64,000 nt of DNA from Chiua virens (GCA_019787685.1 JAHNUO010000003.1:1984001-2048000); one strand, 5' to 3'. Positions 23,860-35,553 are shown, counted from the stretch's first letter. Numbers and translations: made by a program. Notes: generated from the sequence alone by a model not told the origin.

Positions 23860-25851
23860 CTAAAGCGCAGCCCGTAGGGGCTGTTTTGAACTTGCTGGCG
23901 GCTCGCTACCTTTGCCATTGGCGGTACCAAGGTACCACAATACTGCTGCTTTGAGTTCGTCCAGCCACTCCTTTACAAGCTCTTCCTCGTATAAGTTGCT
24001 GTCATAATGGAGGAACATCTTCAACTGTCCGCGCCAAGTCGACGCGCCGAGATAACGGCCTCCAGGATTGGTACGGTAGTATGACGTCCAATTTTCGACC
24101 ACAAGTTTTGAGGTCGTGGCGGCTTCAGGGATGGATGGCGAAGGTAATGGAGGGACGACATACCCCGGTTTAGCGGGGTGTGGAAGGGGGGAGTAGGGAG
24201 AGAGCGGATGGGAAGAGGGTAACGGGTACTCGGATGGAACAACCAGGTCCATCTATCGGCAGAGGACATTAGGAGTTACTTTAAGCAGGCAATTATAATA
24301 TGCAACGATGAGACGTACATTGCCAAGACTAGACCCAGTGTGGGCGAATACGACTGGCCTGTCCTGGATTGACGGAGGCCCGTTTTTGACCGAGTTCTCT
24401 TGCGTTCCACTCAAGCCGTCACCAGCCTTGAGACGCTTCATCCACTCCAGAGCCATAAGCCGCGAGCGCATCACGTCCGCATTCCTCGTGGCAATTACGA
24501 TTTCAAAGAACAAGGGGTGGGCAAAATATGCCGCCGCCTGCTCCTTGACCAAGTTGGCACGGTACAAGAAGCGGTCGAAAGTGAGGAGATCGGAGAACGG
24601 TGGTGCACCATCCGATAGAACTCGCTGAGAGTTCTGTTCGCCCAGCGTCATGAACGGAAGTTGATAAAGATAACAGCTCACGCCATTCATGAATTCGGCC
24701 CCACCACCGCTCTCAAACCATGTCCTGTCCAAATACGGACGCAAGTTCAATGGACCGATATTGATATGTGGCTGCCTTTTTCGATAGTGCCATTCTTCTT
24801 CGGAGATTTCACCGCGCAAATAGCGTCGGTAGAGCACCCGGGTCATGGCCACTTGTGCGAGAACGAGGTAAACGTTTCCGAATGTGACATTATGTGAACG
24901 GCAACTCGAAAGCACAGCAGATGTTTCCTTCCGCGTGAGCAAGGTGTAGGCGAGGCGAGTTTGCGAGGGACTGGCAGCCATCGAGTACAGTGTGAAACGA
25001 CACGGAAGTGTGTGCCCACCCTGGAATAGCAGTCAATATCCCCATCAGATTAGCTTGGCTACGGAAACTGGACACACCTGGTTTCTTCTCATTCTTAACC
25101 GGAGTATCATGGTCCCGATTGCCCTTCTCCAACGTCGCTTTGCGAGACTAAGCGAGCGCAAATGCACGGGTTCAAGATCTAAAGGGGAAATTGCTAGCGC
25201 TAACCTCTCTTCCAACGGGATCTGGACAGGCTCAGATGCCGCACCCCTCGTAAGCGTATCCAACAGACAACGGGCGAACGCCAAGTTCCCCATCGCATCC
25301 ATTACACAATGGGACATCACTGTTATGAAGTGCAAGATGTCCGACCTCTCGGTCTCACGAAAGACATAAAGTCGTGCCAGCAGCTGATCTGAGAGCTGAC
25401 GGGGTCCATGTGATATGGCAGATACCCGCTTCTCCACCTCTTCGAGACAAGTCATCTGTTCGAAGACGATTTCGTTGGGACGAGGGACGGTGAGATCGTG
25501 TTCTTGGACAACAAAGTGAACTGGGGCAGTGTGTGCAGACCCTGGGATAGGGTTGTTGGCCGCTTCGAGCTCCCTGAGGTGAACTCCAAATGGGACGTCG
25601 GCACAGCGGAAGGTAGCGGTCGAGAGCGGGTAACGTCTCTTGGTGGATAGCCATGCCTGGACAATGCTTGCGTTGGAAAAAAGGAGTTCATCTCTAGAAC
25701 CATTGACGAAACGCAATTCGAAGTGATGTGAGACATCTGTGTTTCCATCGAAAACGCCTTTCCACAGAAAGTCAAGTTCAGAGGGGTCCAGAGGTCGTTG
25801 AAATGTGTGACCTCGCGTTGGATGCGTGTCCACCAAGGTCCAGGCAGGCAT
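23860..25851 (-). CDS. Condensation/BAHD-like acyltransferase family protein
   Basis: Predicted CoA- or carrier-dependent acyltransferase of the chloramphenicol-acetyltransferase-like fold. Three exons: 25078-25851, 24319-25020 and 23860-24252 (622 aa, no frame break). Around residue 185 the motif SHCVMDAMG resembles the HHxxxDG catalytic motif, with the second His replaced by Cys; the catalytic Asp is kept. LPFMTLGEQ and LLTFDRFLYRANLVKEQA, then in exon 3 NWTSYYR and FLHYDSNLYEEELVKEWLDE near the C-terminus, recall the C-terminal half of condensation-like proteins. The proline-rich stretch beginning exon 3 is unusual. Head-to-head with nothing obvious; no biosynthetic cluster is seen apart from the neighbouring FAD oxidase. 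Fold family is likely, reaction unproven. Confidence 0.72.
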
Positions 25852-26355
25852 AGTAGGAGCGGTCTGAGGAATGACAGTGGGTAGAAAAAAAAACTTCTAG
25901 AACGCATCATTTCCGAGCTAAATACTCAGGCTGGCTGTAGCCTAGCCACTATTCGGGAGCCCGACAAAGTTACTGAAAACCCGAGTGAGTAACATTGTAC
26001 GTACATATTAAAATGACGTTGGCCGTTTATACTCCACACAGTGCACCACTCGGATTAGCAATTCGCCGTTCTTGCCTTCAGTACTGGTCGGTTTTCGGGT
26101 TGAACGTGCAGTTACTAGCTACGCTCGAGCGGTGGCCTAACCCACAGGTAGGTATTCCATTGACAGTCACCAGCTCGGCGTCACTAATTGACGGCAACAC
26201 ACCCACTTGTGGTGCGTAAGCACTTACATACTTATCATAGGGCGTAAGAGGGACCCTGTAATTCATATCTCACTGATGAGGCTGAGATCAGAACGGTCAA
26301 TATTATACTTAGAACCAAACACGGGCAAGCCATGTACTTACAAGTATGTACTCGG
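25852..26355. other. Intergenic, no gene
   Basis: Upstream of the acyltransferase. No motif-bearing frame found. Confidence 0.6.
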
Positions 26356-26486
26356 TAGAGTGAACGTCGTTATTGGCAGAGTGACGGAGTCCACAGGTTG
26401 ACTTGTACGGAGCCAATCTCGCAAAACTGAAGACGATCGAAGTAGCGGTAGAGGCCACGTGCCTTGCTGGGGGGTTCAAGCTTTAG
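26356..26486 (+). pseudogene. Chimeric fragment of the FAD oxidoreductase
   Basis: Two pieces of the oxidoreductase gene are fused here. Positions 26356-26391 resemble 22091-22128 (the GVNVVGGRVSG region of exon 4). Positions 26399-26486 resemble 23388-23486, the terminal exon encoding DLYGANLAKLKTIE through AGGFKL and the stop. The intervening 1.3 kb of the parent is missing and the second piece has internal changes, including a small deletion. It is not a functional gene. It lies about 3 kb downstream of the parent in the same orientation. Confidence 0.85.
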
Positions 26487-26725
26487 ATTTATCCACACAA
26501 TACAACTCATGTAGGATATTATCCGCGAGTGGTGATATAGAGCGCTGTCCCGCAGTTCCGATGCCACCATAGGAATACGAGCAGTATGATTATAAAAAAA
26601 GAACACGTCCCTAAGTGAAGGATGCTGGCTGCGGACCTCTCGCTCGAAAAAAAGCCAAGGTTTCTTCTGAGACGGCCGGTGGTTTCTTCTGTCCGATATG
26701 CAATAACCTTGAGAGCCACGTCTTC

Positions 26726-27558
26726 CTAGACCGTCCACAAACCGCATGTCAGACTACATTGAAAGAGAATACAAGAGACAGACCTCGATCTCCTCTTCTG
26801 ATCGACTGGTATTCGCATTACTAATGCGTCCTCATCATCAGAATCTGCAGAGCGTATGCCATGAATACGTGAGTCTGAAATGCACTACAAACATACAGTA
26901 TTTCTTTTCGGTGTCGTGATACTTGTAACCGAGCTTATCATACAAGGACTGTGCGGCTCTGTTCGATTTTCGAACATGCAACTGAAGGTAGTCGACGTGG
27001 ACACCCGCGCGTAATATGGCGTCTTCTAAAAGCGACACGTTAGCCAATGACGTTTACAAGATGACCAGGGCAGAGGAAGGAGACACACTGCTCAGATTCA
27101 TGAGCCTCTGGGCGAGACCAAGCCTCCTGTACGGTCTGAGGACAGATAACGAGTTGATATGACCGACCGACATCTCAGTCTCACGTTCGTCGGGCTCACT
27201 ACTCTAAGATAAGATCTAAAGCAGTCCAAGAAAACGAGAACACACATTGAAGACAAGACAAATCCTACGATCTTGCCATGGTCATCTTCAGCCAGAAACG
27301 ACAGGTCAGGCCAGTTGACCAGCCAGTATTGCCCTGACAATGGGCGTCAATTGGAGGCAATATTACAGCCTGACACCAGTGAGGAAACTCACAAAAACGG
27401 ATCATGTAATTTTCCGGGAGGGTAGAAATGTTGCATGTAAGGAGTCTCACGAGGTCATTGAGCTGGCCGTGACATGGGTCGAGATTGACCGGTTCATGAG
27501 CCGATTAGAGCTGCGCCGAGTGAACCGGGAAACTCACCTCTACTTTGCGGATGTTCAT
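26726..27558 (-). CDS. NAA10/ARD1-like N-terminal acetyltransferase paralogue
   Basis: GNAT-fold protein related to the catalytic subunit of NatA, which acetylates N-termini of nascent chains on ribosomes. Six small exons can be joined without a stop: 27538-27558, 27393-27462, 27246-27333, 27089-27201, 26897-27025 and 26726-26844 (179 aa). Visible motifs: MNIRKVELNDL, NISTLPENYMIRF, WPDLSFLAEDDHGKIVGFVL, INSLSVLRPYRRLGLAQRLM (acetyl-CoA loop RRLGLA) and LQLHVRKSNRAAQSLYDKLG, then YYSDDEDALVMR. The substrate strand differs from true NAA10 (WQYWLVNWPDLSF instead of a YxYHxLSWPQLSY-like segment), so it may be a diverged paralogue. The 27202-27245 intron is only 44 bp and its exact boundaries are ambiguous. 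A decayed copy lies upstream at 28247-29010. Confidence 0.8.
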
Positions 27559-27632
27559 CGGGTATTGTGATTCAAGTCTGGTTGGATGTTGGTTTTTCGA
27601 ATGAAAAAGCGGCGTAATATATGGTCCACAGG

Positions 27633-28246
27633 TACTTACCTTGCCGTGTGTAGTTAAAGCGAGACATGCGGTCAAAGCGCGACCTTGCGTAACAAGAGCA
27701 AAGTCACTTGATGCTGTACAACTTGATTCTGCACCAAATACATAGGCGCCTCTTTAAGTATAATATCATGCAGAACTTTTTACTAATCAATGTCATGACC
27801 CTTTTCATGGATCTTTCAAGCTGATGGTCGGTAGCCTTTTCTTTTCCTTCTTGTCACCTTTATCGACTCTTTAAAATTGAAAAAATTCACCCAAATGTGT
27901 ACTTGACATTTACATTGTCGATGTACTGTACAGCACAGCATTGTAAGTTTTCTGGATTATCGTGACATACTACTTCTAATTGCAAGCTTGACTTTTAGTA
28001 AGATCCTTATATACAACTTGATAGAGTTGTATGAATTTATCTAAGACAACCTGGATGATTATCAATTCCAATCAGTACTCGAGACCTTTTGTCAGGCTCG
28101 CCAGCGGTCCAGTGGTCCGAGTCAATCCCCTTGCTCTTATCGTGCTGCGTGACATTACTATAAGCTAGGACAAGAAGGAAAAGTCAAACTCTCTGCCTTC
28201 ACTCCCAGGATGGACCTCTCAACTTTCTTGTACATCGCGATTTTGC
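27633..28246. other. AT-rich spacer between the two NAA10-like copies
   Basis: About 600 bp, AT-rich compared with neighbours, separating the direct repeats. No gene or repeat unit recognised inside. Confidence 0.6.
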
Positions 28247-29010
28247 CATCATCAGAATCTGCAGTGCGCGTGCCATCGATGTGAGTCTGAAATGCACTAC
28301 AAACATTCAGTCTTTCTTCTCGGTGTCGTGATACTTGTAACCGAGCTTATCATACAAGGATTATGCGGCTTTGTTCGATTTTCGAACATGCAACTGGAGG
28401 TGGTCGACGTGCGCGTAATATGGCGTCTTCTGAAAGCGACACGTTAGTCAGTGACGTTTACAAGATGACCAAGGTAAAGAAAAGAGGCACTTTGCTCAAA
28501 TCAACGAACCTCTGGGCGAGACAAGCCTCCTGTATGGTTTGAGGACAGACAACGAGATGATTTCACCGACTCACATCTCAGGCTCATGTTCGTCGGGCTC
28601 ACTGTCCTACGATAAGATGTGTGTTTTCGTTTTTCTTGGGCTGCCTTGTGTTGAAGACAAGACAAACCCTAAGATCTTGCCATTATCATCTTCGACCAGA
28701 AATGCCGAGTTTGACCGGTTGACCGGCCAATATTGCCCTGGTAACGGGCGTCAGTTGGAGAAGCGACATTACAACCTGACGCAGCTCACAAGACCGGACT
28801 GGGAGGGTAGAGATGTCGCATATAAGGGGTCTCGCGAGATCATTGAGCCGGACTCTATGTCATGACCGAGATCGACTAGTTTATGGGCTGATCAGAGCTT
28901 TGAGTGAACCGAGGAAACTCACCTTTACTTTGCGTATGTTCATCGTGTGTTACGAATAAAGTCTGGTTGGATGTTGGTTCGTGGATGAAAAAGCAGCGTA
29001 ATATATGGTC
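28247..29010 (-). pseudogene. Decayed tandem copy of the NAA10-like gene
   Basis: Nearly the whole of 26840-27632 is repeated here in the same orientation, including about 70 bp of 5' flank and intron positions. The copy begins MNIRKV but is broken. The PENYMIRF-coding stretch is deleted. A base loss turns YRRLGLA into a shifted reading. A stop follows KSNKAA, and the last donor site is mutated so that a stop follows EKKD. Its last exon is absent: homology ends at the 26840/28250 breakpoint. No coding capacity remains. Confidence 0.88.
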
Positions 29011-29259
29011 CCAATGGGTCTGTGACTTCTAAATCTGACTCGGAGTCACCAAAGGGAATTGTGATCCATTCACAATCTCCTGTGGATAAATCGATAACCT
29101 TTCATAGCTGGTGGGAACAGTGAAAACAATCACAGTCCAGCTTGATGAGGAAAGTGCTTCACACGTTACTTAAAAGCAATAATATTAATACCTCAAACTC
29201 AATGCAACTAGTAAAGAGTGACGCGTGACACAACGCGTCTCTTTTTCACAATAACCACC

Positions 29260-30977
29260 ATGTCTTGGAAATCATTTTTCGATAAGGGTGTTGCTTATTT
29301 TAAGCATGGTGACCTGGAGCAAGCACTCGTCCACATGAACAATGTAAGATCCGATCTTCATGATGTGGCAGTCAAATTCCCTGATCCCGTGCCCGACAGG
29401 CTGCTGAACTGCAAAACGATGGGTTCATTGTCTACGATTCGCGTGCAGCGATATATGAGAAACTCGGCGATCACAAGGCTGCCCTGCTCGACTCGAAACG
29501 CGTCGTTGATCTCGCGCCTGACCGTTGGCAGGGTTATGCGCGTTCAGCGCGTCTATTTAACCTCGTTGGGAAATACGACTCTGCTATCAAGATGGTCGAC
29601 TATGCTTTGAACCGTTTACGACCGGAGGACGTTCAGCGACGCGTACAATTGGGCCAACTTCGAGAGAAAGCTGTTACCGCGCGGACGGTTGCTGGAAAAC
29701 AGCGTCTGGCGCAAGTCGCTCAGAACTCGTACCTCCTGGGAAAGCTGCCAGTGGAGACCCTTGTAGAGATCTTTTCCATCCTAATCGACGATGACCATAC
29801 GTGGGCGGTCAGACTCTCTCACGTATGCGGGCACTGGCGACGCATTCTCGTGAACACACCCTCTGCATGGCAAACGCTGGTGTTAACCAAGAAACATCCC
29901 CTGCGGAAAACAACGTTGTGGAAACAGCGCACCGACAATCGCATTGCTCGTATCTCGGATGCCATGTCAGAGTTGGATAGGGACTCTGTTTTCGCCGAAC
30001 TTGGGGATTTATCCTGGGTCCACTTATCAAGCCTTCATATTTCTGCGAATGCATTCACTCAACTCCATCAGGCACTTTCCGATATCTCCAACCCCCATGC
30101 ATTCTCTAATCTTACCGAATTGACGTTGGTGCACTCTGTGTCCCATGACCCGCTCTCTTGCTGCCTCTCCGGCCCCGATTGGAAACTCCGGATTCTTCGC
30201 TTTGACGGGTTCACCCAATTAAGAAACGGATGGTGGAAGCATATCAAACAGCTCAAGGAATTATACTTGATTGGACCTGTTGAAACTTTTTCCACCCTGG
30301 CGATTACATCCAATCCCTTACTCGAAAAGTTCGTCTTCAATGGTGAATATGAAGACCTGGATGACTCCAGCGATAATAACGCACCATCGAAGTCTATGAG
30401 CCACCTCAAGAGTATCGAGCTCAGGAACACCTGGAGGCCTCTCCGTTTCATGCGTGCGATTACCGCACCCTCGATCACGTACTTCAGCATCCACCAGAAT
30501 TCCGTAGGGACAGACGAGACGCTATTCCACATCGCTTCCTGCCCTGCTCTTGTCGAGCTACACATTACCCATTGTAGCTTGAGCTGGTCCACCCTACCCA
30601 CGCTCCTTCCCTCCACTCCCAACCTCACAACAGTGCGGATCAATGCCGTGGCGGATGTTGCGAATGCTTTGTTTGACTTTCTTGCACCGGAAACGGTCGA
30701 TGCGCTACACCCACTACCCTGCCGCGCGCTCAAGCATGTCGACGTCTCAGGGTGTTCTGATCTCACGACGTCGAACGTGTATATGTTTGTCAAGACCCGC
30801 GTCCGATACGCTTCCGAAACGGTTGCCTTGGCAGAGAGATGTGCTGTCATCGAGTCGCTCAAGGTGGATGCATGTCCAAACATCGAACCCGACATGTTGC
30901 CATGGTTCAGGTCAAAAGTAATTCGGTTCAGCTGTGTGTATGCTTCCAAGGACAAGAAAAGGAATAGAAGACGGTAA
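29260..30977 (+). CDS. TPR / F-box / leucine-rich-repeat protein (Dia2/Pof3-like)
   Basis: Substrate receptor of an SCF ubiquitin ligase. Two exons, 29260-29343 and 29400-30977, give 553 aa. The N-terminus shows tetratricopeptide-type helices: FFDKGVAYFKHGDLEQAL, AAIYEKLGDHKAALLDS, RLFNLVGKYDSAIKMVDYAL. An F-box follows near residue 143 (LGKLPVETLVEIFSIL ... VCGHWR), then a long leucine-rich region. The TPR-F-box-LRR order is that of budding-yeast Dia2 and fission-yeast Pof3, which act in replication and genome stability. The C-terminus ends in a basic run (KDKKRNRRR). The 56-bp intron is clean. Whether it is the orthologue or one of many fungal F-box paralogues is undecided. Confidence 0.88.
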
Positions 30978-31481
30978 CGGTAGTGGTAATCTAACATGTG
31001 TATTTTATTGCGATCTGTTACAACTCAAAGAATCTGAGTACATCTCGATGCATATTAATGACGATGGATGCAAGGTTACGGGGTTTGTGTGCATATTAAT
31101 ATCGTACAGATGTACTAATTCCGCCGAATGTGTTGCCGCCGGGGAAACAAAACATGGCCTGTCTTTCACTCACAACATGTAACTACCTTGCGTGCATTGC
31201 CACAGCAGCAATCCAGGAATAGTTGGTGTTGCCTGGCTACGCGCTGCGTGGCACAAACTATGACCTATGCCCATCAAACTTACTTTTTGAAGATTCATTG
31301 CCAAGATCCCGACATTTGAACTTATAGATTCGACGACAAACGGTAGGACCGGACCGCAGATCCGTACAAGTCTCCCCCAAGACATCAGCCCTAATTCAAC
31401 GCAGATCATGATCGATGATCACCAACGTGAAGGCAACATAATAGTGTGTTACATACCATCTGGTTGCAAGTTGGAATCGTC
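30978..31481. other. 3' spacer between convergent genes
   Basis: Between the F-box gene (+) and the MBIP-like gene (-). Short frames only. Confidence 0.65.
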
Positions 31482-33147
31482 TCATCCAGCCCTCTGCGTT
31501 CCTGTCAGATCGTTCATAGCTTTTTGCACCTCGAGTCTCTCCATGACAGCACGGTGCAAGCTCGACTTGTTCTTGTTCTTCCCTTTGGCGGGTGCGTGGG
31601 GGGCCTCGTCGATACCACCAAGAGGGGCAGCCGCGCCTTCAACCGGCACGTCTTTGGTGGTGAGATGAGAGGGAACAATGATAGGTGTTTGGCGAGGAGG
31701 CGGTGGCCACTAAAGGTGCATCGTCAACAGATGGGACAAGGTATCGATATAGGAACTCACATCACGATTGGGTTGGTTAAAGTGCAGCGCTGCCCACGGA
31801 GGATATTCTTTCTCTAGTTGTATGATGTGGTCCTCCAGGGACTGCAATCGCACAAGCAATGTCCGCGGTGGTGCAGGAACTTTTTTACGGACCGTCAGCG
31901 GGGGTAGCCAAGGAAGAAATCAAAGGCTATTACCGTAGCGTACGGCAACATGCGACTCGATGTTTTTCAACCTCTCGTCTATTGCAGGTTCGCGTTCACT
32001 TGGTGTATCATCTGTAAGAGCAACGAGTTTTTCTTGTGCCTGTGTTTCTCTGCCGTCCGGACCCTTCACTGTCCTCCTCAGTGGCCCATCTTCGTTCTTT
32101 GCAATGTCATATTTCATTTGAGAATCTCTGTCCAACGGTTTCGCGTCCGTTCTCGCGCACGACGGGATATGTTCGGTGCTCTTGGGGTCGATGTTGAGCC
32201 GTCGTCGTTTTTGCGCCAAGGATTCGAGAAATTCGGCACGGTTCGACGCGTCGTTCCTGGCGCGATTTTGGGCGAGAAACTGTGAGATAGCTTTCGTGAT
32301 CTTCAAACATGTTTTCCGTGAGCAACGTTAGCGAATAGGGACCATGCGGGCCTACCGTAGACTGCGATTGAGGCTCGGCGCCCGTACTCAAATGGATATG
32401 GTCCAGCTTTCGTTCCTCGAGCGGACACTCCCTGAGTTCTTCTCCTTCTTTGAACTTTCCCAACATCTAGTCGTCGACCTACAGGGCTCGCGTTCAATTT
32501 TTTTTTAAATTTAACAAAACAATGTTCGTCCGCACCATGAGATCGCGCACCAACTCCCCAATCGCGCCCGGAACACTCTTCCTCTCCCAATCTGCATTCA
32601 AAACGACCATGTCGTCCTCGAAGCCCTTCAGCGCCTGGGTCAACCCCACCTTTTTCAGAAAGGCACGGATGACTTGATCCCAGTGTCGGTACATGGGCTC
32701 AGGCGTTGGCGTGCGCGGTTTCGATGGCGTCTTGCGCTGACGCGCTACTGCCAGCTGGGGCTGGTACTGCTGGTACTGCGCGTACGGAATCTGCGGGTAG
32801 TGCGACTGCTGGTAGGGCGCGTTTCCGGACGTCGCGTAGGGGTAGCCGGAGAGCTGCCAGGCGTTCTGCCAGGTCCCGGGTGCGTAACCCATGTAGTAAG
32901 CTTGGGTTTGAGTCGCATTTTGCTGTCCTTGGGTCTGAGTCTGCGGCTGCGATTGGGACGATGTTTGTTGGGTGAGGTGGATTTGGGTGTGTTGTGCAAG
33001 TTGTTGGGGAGTTTGTGAGGGGCCTGCCTGGGCGTTTGATTGAACATAATACGACTGTAGCGAGCCCGTTTCCGACGTGTTTGGGATCGTTGTAGATGCT
33101 TGCGAGGGGCCCGCTTGCGATGTTGGTGGTCCGTTCATCGTAGTCAA
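31482..33147 (-). CDS. MBIP-like protein (MAP3K12-binding inhibitory protein family)
   Basis: Five exons: 32536-33147, 32356-32466, 31934-32300, 31761-31879 and 31482-31709 (478 aa, all phases match). The N-terminal third is Gln/Ser/Thr/Tyr-rich and probably disordered. Then comes a conserved block (HWDQVIRAFLKKVGLTQAL, NADWERKSVPGAIGELV), PLEERKLDHIHL, ISQFLAQNRARNDASNR, and CARTDAKPLDRDSQMKYDI. A leucine-zipper-like helix VRLQSLEDHIIQLEKEYPPW near residue 375 is the part that recalls animal MBIP, a subunit of the ADA2A/ATAC acetyltransferase complex. Assignment is from this pattern and from memory of similar basidiomycete proteins; the biochemical role in fungi is unknown. Confidence 0.68.
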
Positions 33148-33344
33148 TGCTCGATATGGTCAAGCTTAGCAGTTATCCAAACTGGGATACTACATAAAAC
33201 GACTTCCAAAACTCAATTGCAAGTGAGATACCTTGCGATTGGCAAATGAAGGATCCCTACAGACAGTTCTCAGTCGCATTAAACCCAATATCTTCTTTCT
33301 TCATATGTGAATACAGACCAAAGTAATGCCGACATAATTCAAGT

Positions 33345-34840
33345 TCAGACTTCGGCCAAGATATGTACCAGAATATCCTTCACCGTCTCTCGCTCCCATT
33401 GGACCGTTCCACTGTCTTCGACCTCGTTACCAGGGAGACTTACCGCCCCACAAACCGCGCTACTCAAGATTTCATCGAACGGCGAGTCCCGAACTCGAAT
33501 CCGATGTGAAACAACCCTCGGAAATATCCTCGCTATGTCCGCTTCCGACACGTCCAATTCCGTGGCCTGTCCCAATTGACTCGCCAGACCGTGCTGCACG
33601 CTTGAGCAGTCCGAGGGTTCCCGTGTCTCGGGAACATCAAACCACTCTACCAGCCTGTCAGAAGAGGCACCCGCCATGCTGGTGTGTGAATGTGGATAGG
33701 TAGTGACGCTGTCCGTCTCACGGATCCGTTCGGCGTGTTCTTTAATGAGCTCGGCGCCTGTGCGGTCTATGCCAAGGACACGGCTTGCACGAATGAGAGC
33801 TTCTGCATCTTGACGGGCGCGTACCGTAAGCATCATACCATCCAACGGCCCATAATGGCGCGTCGCACTGAACAGATCAGCGAGGTAGATACTGAGAGGA
33901 GGTCTTATGCGTGCTTGAGTCGTGCAGAGATGTTTAAGCCGCTGGAGCAGAGCCAAAGGGATTACCGGTGGCGTTGACGGAACGGGTAGAGAGCTCATCG
34001 ATTGCAACGTTGGGAAAGCCGCGGAGGTGACGGTTATGGACGGAGATGAAGGCGGCCGATATTGGCGAATGGCTAAACGGGTCTGCGCCCCGAGGTCGAC
34101 CGATGAACTCATCGCGAACATAGTCGAGCTGTCAAAGGAATAATTACTAGGCATAAATATATATCCGCAAAGGAAGCATACGAGACTCTTGTATATTGAA
34201 GGTCTTTCTCGTGGGTCGGATCGACACACGTATACCATGAGAAACCCATCAGGTAGCTCCAGCGTTAGACCGTCTTGGTCGTGTCCAAACGTCCCTCCAT
34301 CCGACACGACGATTTTGCGTTCTGCAAGAGTTCGCAGGACTGCTTTCTGAGAAGGAAGATTTGAAAGTTCGAGACCTGATACGATCACCGCAGAAGGTAG
34401 CTTTAATGCTTCAGTACTCCCACGCGATATATTCCTAAAATGAGTCTTGACAGCTAGAAGCTAAGGTCGGGACAGATGTGTCTGTTTGCACACCAGCAGG
34501 ATAGAAAGCAGGACGCTGGGAGGAGGTTTCCACATTGATGGATGACTTTGGGTCGGCATCCTCTAAGTCTAACTGCGGACGTCCCGAGGGGAGTTAGGGA
34601 TGGTTTTGATTCACTCGGGTGGGAGGTAGAACGAGAAATAGATGTTCGCCTGCTCCGCGCTGTGCTGATTGAGGTTGAGGGTGCCACAGGCGACTTGCCA
34701 GCTGAATTACGGGAGACGGAAACGCGTCTATGCCTGTGTTTGTGCAACAATCCATTCTGATTACTATCGGCTTGCGGCGTAGTCGAGGCAGAAAAGAACA
34801 AGGACTGGAGAAAATCGGAAGGCGACTGGTTCCCGGTATG
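33345..34840 (-). CDS. Magnesium-chelatase-like AAA+ protein, with an apparent frame break
   Basis: The main open region (33345-34434) carries the C-terminal part of an AAA+ module of the ChlI/MoxR type: VIVSGLELSNLPSQKAVLRTL, LPDGFLMVYVCRSDPRERP, FAMSSSVDL, YLADLFSATRHYGPLDGMM and VRARQDAEALIRASRVLG (lid), ending VKDILVHILAEV. No Walker A motif is seen; upstream exons (34454-34840) encode a Ser/Arg-rich region and are not resolved. A good 53-bp intron (GTATGC...ACAG, 34131-34183 approx.) would lead into LLDY, but the conserved FAMSSSV then lies one base out of frame near 34118. The unspliced reading happens to stay open. Either a 1-bp insertion or a misread intron is involved. Function in fungi is unknown. 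Confidence 0.6.
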
Positions 34841-35553
34841 GGAATGGCACTTTAGCCTATGGGTGTTGTAGCCAAGAATCGTGCTCAGGGCCTAGGACAT
34901 GAAACATCAACAGTTGGCGTGAAGCATGGGAATTTCTCGGCAAGACTTGTCGGAGAGAATTGGAAGACGTACCAGCGCTGTGAGTTTCGAGACGAGTGCG
35001 ACATCTTCATCTCGAGCGCGCAAGATCAAGTTCTTAGTCGCCAGCGATGATGCAAAGGAGCAATACTTGGACGATCACGGGTTCCAGAGGAAATCCGGGC
35101 ACTGCCAAGCGGATGGTACTCAACAACGAGGACAGAAAAGGCGGGGTGCCAGGTGGAGGCAACGTATCTAACATCTGTAACAGGAAATGTCAGCCGGCGA
35201 CCAATCGAGACGTGAATCTACGTAAACTGTGTAGCGGAACAGCACTGGTTTGTGATGATGGTAACTTAAGAATAAGTGGTGACGCACCTTGTGACTGCGC
35301 TGCCCTGATACGGTTCGGGTCGGAAGTGTAAAGTGATAAGATGATGTTTGAATCAAGTGTTGATATGGAGACGTGACTCCATTTATGTCTCAGCATGGTC
35401 CATCTTCCGTAGACTTCGCGGGTTATTTCCGACACGACATTACCTCGAGGCAGCCGACTTGGCGGCCTGAGCGTCTCTCGCTTTTTTCCAGTCGGGTTCG
35501 TTCTCACTCTTCCTTCTCCCGAACTACCCACATATCCCTCCAGCGCTGGATGC
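34841..35553. other. Divergent spacer, no gene recognised
   Basis: Between the AAA-like gene (-) and the membrane glycoprotein gene (+). It probably contains both promoters and unresolved 5' exons of the AAA-like gene. Confidence 0.5.

Noticed and set aside
27560..29010. Transposon or LTR origin for the NAA10-like repeats
   Set aside because: No terminal repeats, target-site duplication or transposase/RT motif; the repeats contain a host gene with introns.
30068..30997. 309-codon minus frame over the F-box gene
   Set aside because: Antisense shadow of a long plus-strand exon with clear TPR/F-box/LRR features.
32674..33018. Plus-strand Leu/Arg-rich frames opposite the MBIP-like gene
   Set aside because: Shadow of the Gln/Thr-rich N-terminal region on the minus strand.
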